Positions 46,027 to 53,716 of a stretch of DNA of 64,000 bases are shown piece after piece (within the stretch, counting starts at the first letter, position 1; each line of letters begins with the position of its first letter). The notes beneath the pieces are model-generated. The model saw only the letters and a list, made by a program, of their open reading frames with translations. It was not told the DNA's origin and searched no databases. The DNA is from Okeania sp. SIO3B5. Lineage in GTDB: Bacteria; Cyanobacteriota; Cyanobacteriia; Cyanobacteriales; Microcoleaceae. A program made the translations under genes and the position numbers. The DNA lies in assembly GCF_010692555.1 (NCBI RefSeq), contig NZ_JAAHHG010000003.1, forward strand, positions 1 through 64,000. The letters are read 5' to 3'.

Positions 46027-46247
46027 TAGTTTTCAGCTTAAACATAATAATCAATACAGGTAATTAACACTGCTAGCGGTTCCTGAATAATACTATTTCT
46101 CAAAAATTTTTCTACATTTTATTGAGTAGGGGAGTGAGGGAGTGAGGGAGTAGGGGAGATTAAATATTGAAGTAGTTATAGAATTATTAACATATACTAT
46201 ATAACCGGATTCTATATTACAAAAATCACTTCTGACTTCTGACTTCG
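46027..46247. other. Intergenic with a partial MITE
   Basis: GGGGAGTGAGGGAGT units (46128-46160) followed by the right end ATATAACCGGATTCTATA (about 46199-46215) of the family seen complete at 51612-51739. The left end is missing. Confidence 0.65.
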
Positions 46248-46961
46248 TTATTCCTGTTCCTCAAAAATATTCTCTAATTTTTCTAGCAATTCTTCAGCTA
46301 ACTCCAAAAGTTCAATTCCATCATCTTCATTCTTATCGCTTATATCTCGGTTATTACTACCGACACTAACACCACCAGCCAATAATTTTTTTACAGCAAA
46401 AAGACGGTCATCCTCGTCATAAATTTGACACATTTTTTCTAACTCTGAAGCAATTTCAGATAAGGATTTATTGGCTAATTTCATTCTTACTTTTACTGCT
46501 ACTTCATCATCACTTTCAATAAATTCTCTAACGGAAACTTTCTTTTGTGAAAAATGCTGAATAGCTGCCAAGATATACTCACGCAAACTCATTTTTTCCA
46601 CTTCTGCTAAATCTTCTATTTCCTCTGGCAAATCTATTAATATCATTCCATCATTATCGCTCACCTGAATTAGTTCATCTTCTTGTTTAACTGCTATTAA
46701 TAAATCTGCATTTAATCTATGTAAATAATCAAGAACCGATTCTAATTTATGGTCTTTTAATGATGATTCTAGTTTAGAAACTGCAGCTTGTTGTACTCCT
46801 AATTTTTCTGCTAGTTGAGCTTGAGTTAATCCAGCTTTTTCTCGTAGCGATCGCATAGCATCAGTTAAATATAATCGCAGGTATTCTAATTTACCTGCTA
46901 ATATTACTTCTGGCTCATCGCTTATGTCTGTTTTTAACCATTCTTGAAAGTTATATTTCAT
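46248..46961 (-). CDS. HigA-like antitoxin with XRE helix-turn-helix
   Basis: 237 residues. An N-terminal XRE-type DNA-binding domain spans about 33-90 (MRSLREKAGLTQAQLAEKLG, then VQQAAVSKLESSLKDHKLESV). A long, acidic, helical C-terminal region follows that I do not recognise (EEIEDLAEVEKMSLREYILA and an Asp/Glu-rich tail). HigA antitoxins are about 100 residues; this one is much longer, so the C-terminal half adds something: a second domain, perhaps for toxin binding or dimerisation. The gene begins 5 bp after the toxin gene's stop, the usual HigBA order with toxin first. Confidence 0.8.
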   Translation of the reverse strand: MKYNFQEWLKTDISDEPEVILAGKLEYLRLYLTDAMRSLREKAGLTQAQLAEKLGVQQAAVSKLESSLKDHKLESVLDYLHRLNADLLIAVKQEDELIQVSDNDGMILIDLPEEIEDLAEVEKMSLREYILAAIQHFSQKKVSVREFIESDDEVAVKVRMKLANKSLSEIASELEKMCQIYDEDDRLFAVKKLLAGGVSVGSNNRDISDKNEDDGIELLELAEELLEKLENIFEEQE

Positions 46962-46966
46962 TGTTT

Positions 46967-47380
46967 TTACCTATTTCTTAAATTCTCTAATCTTTGTCTG
47001 GCAATTAGTTTATCTTTTTCTTTAATTGCACCATTATTTTTCTTTTTAAAAGCGTGTAAAATCACAAACCTTTGAGGAGTTAACGTTGTGAGTATAAATC
47101 TAGGATTGTGTATACTTTTAGTGAGTTTAAATTCATATAAATCATCCTCCAGTTTATCAAAATTATCCCTAGTCAAAGATGCTAGACCTTTCTCACAAAG
47201 ATATTTAAGATTAACCTGAAGTCGCCTAGTTTCTGCTTCTGTTAGCTTTGGTTTTGGTAAATCTGGAGATTTCTCTTCTTCCGGTATTAATCTCACAAAA
47301 AAAGTTAGTAAATTTTTAGGTACATTTTCTGTTTCATCTAAATACAATTCCCATGTCCATTTCATTTGCTTAACCATCAT
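46967..47380 (-). CDS. HigB-like (RelE superfamily) toxin
   Basis: 137 residues. The C-terminal core LEDDLYEFKLTKSIHNPRFI then QRFVILHAFKKKNNGAIKEK and a final RQRLENLRN is the HigB / phage Gp49-like pattern (YELR...R.ly....++ilLhaF.KK). HigB toxins cut mRNA on the ribosome. The N-terminal 40 residues (WTWELYLDETENVPKN) are extra. It is followed closely by the HigA-like antitoxin on the same strand. Start: MMVKQ at 47380; Met2 or Met6 are possible too. Confidence 0.82.
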   Translation of the reverse strand: MMVKQMKWTWELYLDETENVPKNLLTFFVRLIPEEEKSPDLPKPKLTEAETRRLQVNLKYLCEKGLASLTRDNFDKLEDDLYEFKLTKSIHNPRFILTTLTPQRFVILHAFKKKNNGAIKEKDKLIARQRLENLRNR

Positions 47381-47583
47381 TTCTATACTAATATTCTTTT
47401 AAAGGAATGTCAAGCCTAATATTCCTTGAGAAGAATATTGCTTAACTATCGTTATTCAATGGTGCATTATGACGGATTGTTAAATGCTATCCGTAGTCTA
47501 AATTTTAGTAGCTAATATTTACCTTACTAGACCGACACACCTTAAACATTATTATGTGGCGTTGGTAAATGAAGGTATGATGA
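47381..47583. other. Divergent gap between higB and the UMP-synthase region
   Basis: 203 bp with no gene or repeat; it must hold the higBA promoter. Near 47395-47440 the pair AATATTCTTTTAAAGGAAT / ATTCCTTGAGAAGAATATT forms an inverted repeat, a plausible operator for HigA. Confidence 0.5.
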
Positions 47584-47829
47584 GGAAAGAATGCGATCGC
47601 TAAACAGTTAGTAGATGCTTGTACAATTTCACCTTACACTGGTCTCGATCTAGTTGCACCTTTTTTACTTTATCCAGGCAAAACAGTTTTCCTGCTTTGT
47701 GCTACAGCAAATTCTTCTGCAGCAGTATTACAAGAATACCCAAATCAAAAGCAACCTCTTTATCTCAAATTAGTAGAAGAAGCTCAAAGTCGGGGAAGTA
47801 TTGAACAGCTAGGTTTAGAAGTAGGAGTA
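47584..47829 (+). pseudogene. pyrF: Truncated N-terminal OMP decarboxylase part of a UMP synthase fusion
   Basis: Continuous in frame with the gene at 47830, the sequence before its ATG still encodes NAIAKQLVDACTISPYTGLD, LVAPFLLYPGKTVFLLC and PLYLKLVEEAQSRGSIEQLG. That is the second half of the orotidine-5'-phosphate decarboxylase domain found in cyanobacterial fusions. A TGA at 47581 ends the frame; there is no start codon in between. The domain's first 130 or so residues, including the catalytic DxKxxD motif, are absent. So the OMP decarboxylase half is a relic. Confidence 0.85.
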
Positions 47830-48717
47830 ATGCCAGATATTCTCGCTAGAATCAGAAAAATTGCTCCCGAAAGATTAATACTAATTCAGGGAGATATAGC
47901 GGAAGAAAATGATATTGCTAATCCTGAAGAATTAACTCAACTTTTAGCTGCTGGTTTGAATATTAATGGTGAAGGATTATTATTACCAATCCCACCAAAA
48001 TTATTTGGTGCAGCACATCCTAATCAAGAAATTGAAACCTTAAGAAATAGGATTAATCAACAACGTCTACAGGTAGTTGAAGGTAGTCCGACCTGTGAAT
48101 TGTGGTTGCCAGATGTTTGTTTTTTAAAGCATGAACCACACCGGGATTTAATCTTACAACTTTACGATATTGGTTGTATTATTTTTGGCGACCATGTACA
48201 AGCATCGGGGGCGACTTTTCCTTATTATATAGACTTACGAAAAATCATTTCTATTCCTCAAATATTCCATAAAATAGTCACTGCTTATGCGGAGATTCTC
48301 AAAGACCTAGAATTTGATAGAATTGCAGGTATTCCTTATGGTTCATTGCCTACTGCTACAGGTTTAGCTTTACGTCTAGAACGTCCGATGATATTTCCTC
48401 GCAAAGAGGTAAAAGCTCATGGCACTGGTAGATTAATTGAGGGACATTTTCAGCCAGGGGAAAAAATTGTAGTTGTAGATGATATTATGATTAGTGGTAA
48501 TAGTGTCATGAAGGGAGCAGATAAACTTAAATCAGTGGGATTGCAAGTAGAAGATATTGTTGTTTTTATTGACCATGAACGGGGTGTAAAAGACAAGTTA
48601 CAAGCAAATGGATATAGGAGTTATTCAGTATTGACTTTGACAGAAATTGCTCAAGCTTTATATGAGTCTAGCAAGATTAATTCCGAACAATTTGATCTGC
48701 TTAAAAATCATCATTAA
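47830..48717 (+). CDS. pyrE: Orotate phosphoribosyltransferase (remaining half of a PyrF-PyrE fusion)
   Basis: 295 residues from the first available ATG. Residues 1-80 are the end of the decarboxylase domain (DILARIRKIAPERLILIQGD ... LTQLLAAGLNINGEGLLLPIP). Residues about 90-295 are a complete OPRT. They include SGATFPYYIDLRKIIS, FDRIAGIPYGSLPTATGLAL, MIFPRKEVKAHGTGRLIEG and the PRPP-binding loop IVVVDDIMISGNSV. OPRT converts orotate and PRPP to OMP. In related cyanobacteria one bifunctional protein of about 475 residues does this and the next step; here the next step must rely on another pyrF. The true start is uncertain, because ancestral codons continue upstream without a start codon. Confidence 0.85.
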   Translation: MPDILARIRKIAPERLILIQGDIAEENDIANPEELTQLLAAGLNINGEGLLLPIPPKLFGAAHPNQEIETLRNRINQQRLQVVEGSPTCELWLPDVCFLKHEPHRDLILQLYDIGCIIFGDHVQASGATFPYYIDLRKIISIPQIFHKIVTAYAEILKDLEFDRIAGIPYGSLPTATGLALRLERPMIFPRKEVKAHGTGRLIEGHFQPGEKIVVVDDIMISGNSVMKGADKLKSVGLQVEDIVVFIDHERGVKDKLQANGYRSYSVLTLTEIAQALYESSKINSEQFDLLKNHH

Positions 48718-48904
48718 AATGAAGGAAGGCAGAGGGCATAAGGCAGAAGCGGTGCGACCCCGCATGGAAGAAAAGGCTAGAGGGAAGAAAGTTTTTTTAT
48801 CACTGATTATCCGGACATGATATTAATAACTCACAGCTAATAGTTGACTGCTGTTTGCGCAGTATTTTGTAGGAAATGCTTACATTAAAATATAGCAAAT
48901 ATTG
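48718..48904. other. Repeats after pyrE
   Basis: AAGGAAGGCAGAGGGC units and a right end ATTATCCGGACATGATATTA (48806-48826) of the TATCATGTCCGG family whose left end is missing. Confidence 0.65.
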
Positions 48905-49159
48905 TAAGCATTCAGCCGTCAGCCAGCCTCCTATGGTCAGAACTACGTTATCAGCTAGCCTCCTCCGGAGGAACTGCGGACTTCAGCTATTGCTTTTAGT
49001 TTAGGATAAAAGCTCTATTAATTGTCTTACTACAAAAGTTGCCTCCCTTGCCCTTAAAGCCTATATTAATTGAAACACTGTCCTATATTGAGAGAGTTTT
49101 GTTGCGCTCTAGCTGACAGCTAATAGCTGTTTGCGCAGCATTCCGCAGGAAATGCTTAC
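48905..49159. mobile_element. MITE-like element, TAAGCATTCAGC family
   Basis: TAAGCATTCAGCCGTCAGCC to GGAAATGCTTA, with the shared interior ATTAATTGTCTTACTACAAAAG (inverse of the copies at 15306 and 53507). Short palindromic repeats such as GCCTCCTCCGGAGG sit inside it. It ends just before the next gene's leader. Confidence 0.75.
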
Positions 49160-49180
49160 CAAATATTTCAGGTAATTACG

Positions 49181-50116
49181 ATGAAAAAGTTTTTCTTAGC
49201 AATATTTATTAGTGGTTTTCTATCTATCTTAAATATACAATGTCAACCTGCTCTAGCTAATCGAATTACCAGAGCTGATTATAACAATTTAAAAATTGGT
49301 ATGACCTATCAAGAAGTAAAGCAAATATTGGGAATAGAAGGTGAAATTTATACAGAATATAATAGTCCGACAACAGAAAATTTTGGCGTAGCATATCGCT
49401 GGTTAAATAATGACAATACAGGTATAGTTGCCATATTTAATTCAGAAAATAAACTGGTTCGATTATCTGCTCAAAATTTGAACGCGACTAACTTTGGAGT
49501 TAATCAAGAACCTCCTTTAGTTACCAGTACAGATTTTGAAAATATTAAAATTGGGATGACTTATGATGAAGTTAGAGAAATTATTGGTAATGAAGGAATA
49601 AAACAACCAACAAGAGATAATCCTTTAACTAATGCTAATACTGTTACATATAATTGGGTTAATCCTGATGGTACAAGCATGAGTATAATTTTTGATTCTA
49701 ATCAGAAAGTGGTTACTATTAGAACTAAAAATATGAATACTTATAATTTTGGTAATCCTTTCTGGAATCAACCCAAACCAGTTTATTCAATTACCCGACA
49801 AAAATATGAAAAATTGCAGCTAGGGATGACATACCGAGAAATAAGAAATATTCTTGGAGCAGAAGGAGAAATAGACCCCGAATTTGACTCAGAAGCTTTT
49901 GTACAATCAAGAGAAGCAAGGGAAATGCAAATTAATAATACTCTTGGTAGAGAACAAGAAGTTACATCAGATGAGACACCAGCAGAAAATCAAATTAAGG
50001 GTGCTTATAAATGGAAAAATCCTGATGATACAGGCATAAAAGTAGTCTTTAATATGCAAGACCAAGCAGTTGCTATATATACTTCTGGTTTAGATGTAGG
50101 ACTTCCTTACAAGTAG
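49181..50116 (+). CDS. Secreted protein with three BLIP/DUF3862-like repeats
   Basis: 311 residues. Signal peptide 1-26 ending at PALANR. Three tandem domains of about 80-90 residues each start with the same motif: ITRADYNNLKIGMTYQEVKQ, VTSTDFENIKIGMTYDEVRE, ITRQKYEKLQLGMTYREIRN. Each is followed by a GxEGE turn and strands ending in a Trp (YRWLNNDNTG, YNWVNPDGTS, YKWKNPDDTG). This Y..I..GMT..EV..ILG...Y.W pattern is that of beta-lactamase-inhibitor (BLIP)/DUF3862-like and OmlA/SmpA-type folds, which are protein-binding modules. The third repeat has a longer polar insert. The product is probably periplasmic. Confidence 0.85.
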   Translation: MKKFFLAIFISGFLSILNIQCQPALANRITRADYNNLKIGMTYQEVKQILGIEGEIYTEYNSPTTENFGVAYRWLNNDNTGIVAIFNSENKLVRLSAQNLNATNFGVNQEPPLVTSTDFENIKIGMTYDEVREIIGNEGIKQPTRDNPLTNANTVTYNWVNPDGTSMSIIFDSNQKVVTIRTKNMNTYNFGNPFWNQPKPVYSITRQKYEKLQLGMTYREIRNILGAEGEIDPEFDSEAFVQSREAREMQINNTLGREQEVTSDETPAENQIKGAYKWKNPDDTGIKVVFNMQDQAVAIYTSGLDVGLPYK

Positions 50117-50588
50117 ACACGGGGACGCACCAGACACGGAGACACGGGGATGGAGGCTTTTAATCATAAATTAAAAGTGGACTTTTTACCGAAAAATTTT
50201 GGTTTAAAGCCTTCCCTTTTAAGGGAATAATAAAGAAAAATTTTCCTTTGAGTCAATTCTCTTCTTTATAAAGGAGAGTTCATTAATTGATAATTGATAA
50301 TGGATAATTGATAATTATCTCTGGTTAAAACCGTTACGGAATTGAATATAAGGAAATACTGTTTCTTCTCTTGGTCTATTGGATATGGCTCCGAAAACTC
50401 GCCATCCAACCCTTCCGGGATCTCCGAAGATAGAACTCCGTTCCGAGATACGCGTTTCGCGTCAGCGTTGCGAAGCAAACGACCGCTTTTTTTCCCTTAA
50501 AAAGGTCGGCTTTAAGCCAGAATTATTTAATTATTAATTATTCGGTAATTATTAATTATTAATTATTAATTATTAATTGTTGAACTAT
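50117..50588. repeat. Composite AT-rich element upstream of coaX
   Basis: Begins near 50200 with TTTGGTTTAAAGCCTTCCC and ends with TAAGCCAGAATTATTTAATTAT and (TTAATTA)n. These are facing ends of one element of about 370 bp. Inside are a TAAAACCGTTACGGAATTGAA segment shared with 59475-59510 and a GCGTTTCGCGTCAGCGTTGC short palindrome. No gene. Confidence 0.75.
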
Positions 50589-51386
50589 ATGTCTGAAAAT
50601 CAAGAATGGCTCGCTTTAATGATTGGAAATACCCGGTTACACTGGGGATATTTTGTGGGTGCAATACTTCATAAAACCTGGGATATAGACCGGATTCAAA
50701 AATGGGAAATAGAGGAAAATATTAATGTGGAAATAGTAGTCAGAAAACTACTAAAAAATACATTAGAAACTCAGAATATAAAGTTAAATCATCAGATGCC
50801 TTTATTAATAGCATCAGTAGTTCCTCAACAAACAGCACTTTGGCAAACTTATCCTTGGTCTGATATGATTACTCTAGATAAACTGCCACTGCAAGGACTT
50901 TATCCTACTTTGGGAATAGATAGAGCTTTAGCAGTTTTGGGTGCAGGCACAAAGTTTGGTTGGCCTGTACTGTTAATAGATGCTGGTACAGCAATTACTT
51001 TTACTGGTGCTGATGTCCAAAAAAAAATAGTGGGGGGGTCTATTTTACCAGGGTTAAGGTTGCAATTATCATCTTTGATAGCAGGAACAGCTATGTTACC
51101 TTTGGTCGATATACCGGTAGAGTTACCTCCACGGTGGGCAAAAGAAACAGCAACAGCAATTCAAAGTGGGATAATATATACAGTATTAGCAGGTATAAAA
51201 GATTATATTGTCGCCTGGCGAGAAGAATTTCCTGAAGGAAAAATAGTTTTGACAGGAGGCGATCGCACTTTATTATTAACTCATTTCAAAAAACTTTTTC
51301 CGGAGTTAGGTGCAACTATCATTGATGCACCGGAAGTAATTTTTTGGGGTATGGCAAAAACTTGGCATCAAATATCCCAAGTTTAA
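50589..51386 (+). CDS. coaX: Type III pantothenate kinase
   Basis: First step of coenzyme A synthesis. I use the ATG at 50589 (MSENQEWLALMIGNTRLHWG); a TTG at 50577 in frame would add four residues. 265 residues, the ASKHA fold: phosphate-1 motif MIGNTRLHW (usually DxGNT; Met in place of Asp is common in this group only with caution), GIDRALAVLGAGTKFG, then LLIDAGTAITFTGAD (second phosphate motif) and ILPGLRLQLSSL. Later KIVLTGGDRTLLL is the adenosine motif. The start is unusually close to the MITE-like (TTAATTA)n repeat, leaving no obvious ribosome binding site. Confidence 0.92.
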   Translation: MSENQEWLALMIGNTRLHWGYFVGAILHKTWDIDRIQKWEIEENINVEIVVRKLLKNTLETQNIKLNHQMPLLIASVVPQQTALWQTYPWSDMITLDKLPLQGLYPTLGIDRALAVLGAGTKFGWPVLLIDAGTAITFTGADVQKKIVGGSILPGLRLQLSSLIAGTAMLPLVDIPVELPPRWAKETATAIQSGIIYTVLAGIKDYIVAWREEFPEGKIVLTGGDRTLLLTHFKKLFPELGATIIDAPEVIFWGMAKTWHQISQV

Positions 51387-51574
51387 AACATTAAAATAAA
51401 TATAGCCATAAGATTTTAGTTGTGAGATATTGGAGACTTTTGCTTTAGGTATGGAGGGAATAGGGAAGAAACGAATACATAAGAATAAGATAACTGCTAT
51501 ATCCTATACTTTAAAGAAACACTTCAATTCTCACATTTGATTCCTGATTGCTATATCAGCAATTTGCTTAGTAA

Positions 51575-51857
51575 TATTATGTTTGGTTGAATAGTTATAA
51601 ATAACGAGTCATATAGAATCCGGTTGAATAGTTATTGTATAGTTGGGAGTAGGGGAGTGGGGGAGTAGGGGAGTGGGGGAGATTAAATATTGAAGTAATT
51701 ATAGAATTATCAACATATACTATATAACCGGATTCTATATCAGGAGTAGGGCAAATAGTAGGAGAACATACTGTTGGAGGAGAAAGTCTGTCGATTTTTT
51801 AGCGGAGTTCTGGGTCAACAAAATGGAGTTTTATTGTCCTATTCTCCGGACATAATA
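51575..51857. mobile_element. MITE of the TATCATGTCCGG type interrupted by a second MITE
   Basis: Left end TATTATGTTTGGTTGAATAG at 51575, right end CTATTCTCCGGACATAATA at 51857, flanked by TAA and TCA (imperfect). At 51612-51739 a complete second element sits inside. Without it and its duplication the outer element would be about 152 bp, normal for the family. Confidence 0.75.
51612..51739. mobile_element. Nested MITE, TATAGAATCCGG family, 128 bp
   Basis: TATAGAATCCGGTTGAATAG to ATATAACCGGATTCTATA, flanked by TCA at 51609-51611 and 51740-51742, a perfect duplication. AGTAGGGGAGTGGGGG core. Same family as 46199-46215 (half) and 32227-32343. Confidence 0.88.
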
Positions 51858-51860
51858 TCA

Positions 51861-52253
51861 CAGCCTATTTTGACTACTCCCCTGGCTGAATCCGAGGGGA
51901 TTCTAAGTTGATACTACGCAACAGGATAAATCCTTGTTGCTTCGTTTTTTCGAGCGCTGACCAAAGATACACTCTTTGGGGACAATTTCCGCGGTGCCCC
52001 TACACAGTCGGCTTAAGTTTAACCCTAGCCTTCTGCTTACTTTTATCTAAACATTTGTATATTAAGATGATAGCATAGGACAACTAAAGTTGTCTAGTCT
52101 AAACGACTCGCTTGTTTTCATCCCCCGGTTAAAACACCTATGCTTTCAACGTCGCTTTTCGGTAAGATAATTTCTCAGGTAATATTGCCCTCACTATCTT
52201 GTGAGCCATAGAATATTTTAGTCCACTTATCAAATCAAAGGAATAAACAAAAT
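51861..52253. other. Intergenic upstream of the DUF4231-like gene, possible IS200/IS605 remnant
   Basis: CTCCCCTGGCTGAATCCGAG then GGGATTC forms a small hairpin, and TAACCCTAGCC, CATCCCCCGGTTAAAACACC look like ends or guide-RNA parts of an IS200/IS605-type element. No TnpA or TnpB piece is left. This is a weak call. No gene otherwise. Confidence 0.35.
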
Positions 52254-53123
52254 ATGACAAGTTCGGAAACCCTTGATTCTCAGTTAAACATCAAGGCCGA
52301 TAATTATAAATCTCCACCATCTAGCCCACGTATCTTATCATTTTTGAGAATATGTGAATATATATCTTTTTCCACTATTATTGGCTCAGGAATTAGTGTT
52401 TATTTATTTCCAGATCAGATTCAATTGCCAATAGTTTTAGTATTTTCTATTGCTTTGTTTATTTTTTTGTATCTCCTAAATCGGCAATTACAAATCAACT
52501 ACACTAAAACAATCAAGGATGCTGATTTACTTAAAAAAGCAACCTTATACGGTAATGTTTTACAACTAGAAAATTCTCCAGAAAATATTCAGATAACTCA
52601 AGAAGTAGAAAAAGCTTTACGTTATACTCAAGAGTTAATAGATGATTACAAAAAGACTAGGCAAAAAGCCAGAAATATCTACTATATTTTGCAGTTAGGT
52701 ACAATAGTTTTTTCGGGAGTCACCCCAATTTTAGTCCTTGTTGATAAATTAGAAACTGGTCAGGCTTGGTTAAAATGGTTACCTGTAATTTGTCCAGCGA
52801 TCGCTTCTATAGTTGCTAGTGTTGTAACTTCATTTCCTTTCCAAGAAAATTGGATTTCTGCTAATCGAGTTGTGGAACTCCTAGAAGCAGAACAGGAGAA
52901 ATTTATCTTAGGGGCAAATGTATCTTATAGAATTTATGATGTAGAAGATACAACTGAACGTGGCAAAAAAGCCAGAAATTCTATAGCTAATTTTATTACC
53001 AAGGTAAATACTGTTCATCTCAAACAAGTAGAAGGACCAGAATCATCACAACAAGAAGATAAAAAAGAAGAAAAAAACAACTTATCTGCTGAACAACCAA
53101 AATCCTTGTTAAAGAATACCTGA
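52254..53123 (+). CDS. DUF4231/SLATT-like membrane protein
   Basis: 289 residues with four predicted membrane segments in two pairs: about 32-52 and 59-77, and about 148-165 and 175-195. A charged helical region lies between the pairs, and a polar C-terminus rich in Glu/Lys follows. The second half (RQKARNIYYILQLGTIVFSGVTP...WLPVICPAIASIVASVVTSF, in parts) and the following FQENWISANRVVELLEAEQEKF resemble DUF4231, related to SLATT domains, which are often pore-forming effectors beside nucleotide-signalling genes. No such partner gene is in this window. Start: AAAGGAATAAAC precedes the ATG by about 8 bases. Confidence 0.75.
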   Translation: MTSSETLDSQLNIKADNYKSPPSSPRILSFLRICEYISFSTIIGSGISVYLFPDQIQLPIVLVFSIALFIFLYLLNRQLQINYTKTIKDADLLKKATLYGNVLQLENSPENIQITQEVEKALRYTQELIDDYKKTRQKARNIYYILQLGTIVFSGVTPILVLVDKLETGQAWLKWLPVICPAIASIVASVVTSFPFQENWISANRVVELLEAEQEKFILGANVSYRIYDVEDTTERGKKARNSIANFITKVNTVHLKQVEGPESSQQEDKKEEKNNLSAEQPKSLLKNT

Positions 53124-53231
53124 AAAATATAGTTTTGAGAATTAAGGGAGGAAACAAAAACCTCCCTGAAAAATAGCGTAAGCATTTTCTGCGGAATGCT
53201 GCGCAAACAGCTATTAGCTGTCAGCTCGAGG

Positions 53232-53516
53232 TAAGCATTCAGCGGTCAGCTATCAGCTATCAGCTATCAGCTTTATTATCTTTAGTGGACAATTTAAGCT
53301 CTTTATTCTTGTGCTTCAATTCTTTGTTTGAAAATGTAGTACAATTTAATACCATTTCTCTGTAACAATGCGCTTAATAATTCTTACCAAAACCTGAATT
53401 TTACTAATAGCTGTTATCTTTGTATTAAGCGCAACTTCATGGAGAAATGGTATAAGCAAGTGCTTGCTTCATTCATTAAAAAGCTGATAGCTGACCGCTA
53501 ATAGCTGAATGCTTAC
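53232..53516. mobile_element. TAAGCATTCAGC element carrying a nested IS630-like MITE
   Basis: TAAGCATTCAGCGGTCAGC at 53232 and GCTAATAGCTGAATGCTTA at 53516 are facing ends. Inside, at 53352-53450, a 99-bp element has CCATTTCTC...GAGAAATGG ends with matching sub-terminal GCGCTTAATA / TATTAAGCGC, flanked by TA on both sides, the target of IS630-type elements. Confidence 0.7.
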
Positions 53517-53695
53517 AGCTCGAGCCCAACAATACTCTCTCCTTAAGGACAGTATTTAAATTTAAATAGACTTTAAGGCCAAGAAAGCCAACTTTTGTAG
53601 TAAGACAATTAATAAAGTTTTGATCGTAAACTAAAAGCAATAGCTGATTAAAGCAATAGCTGATTGCTGAATGCTGACGGCTGAATGCTTACAAA
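53507..53695. mobile_element. MITE-like element, TAAGCATTCAGC family
   Basis: Shares TTTTGTAGTAAGACAATTAA and CTCCTTAAGGACAGTATTTAA with the copy at 15306-15512. It ends GACGGCTGAATGCTTAC. The left end merges with the preceding element. Confidence 0.65.
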
Positions 53696-53716
53696 ATAGC
53701 AACTAAATTTAGATTA

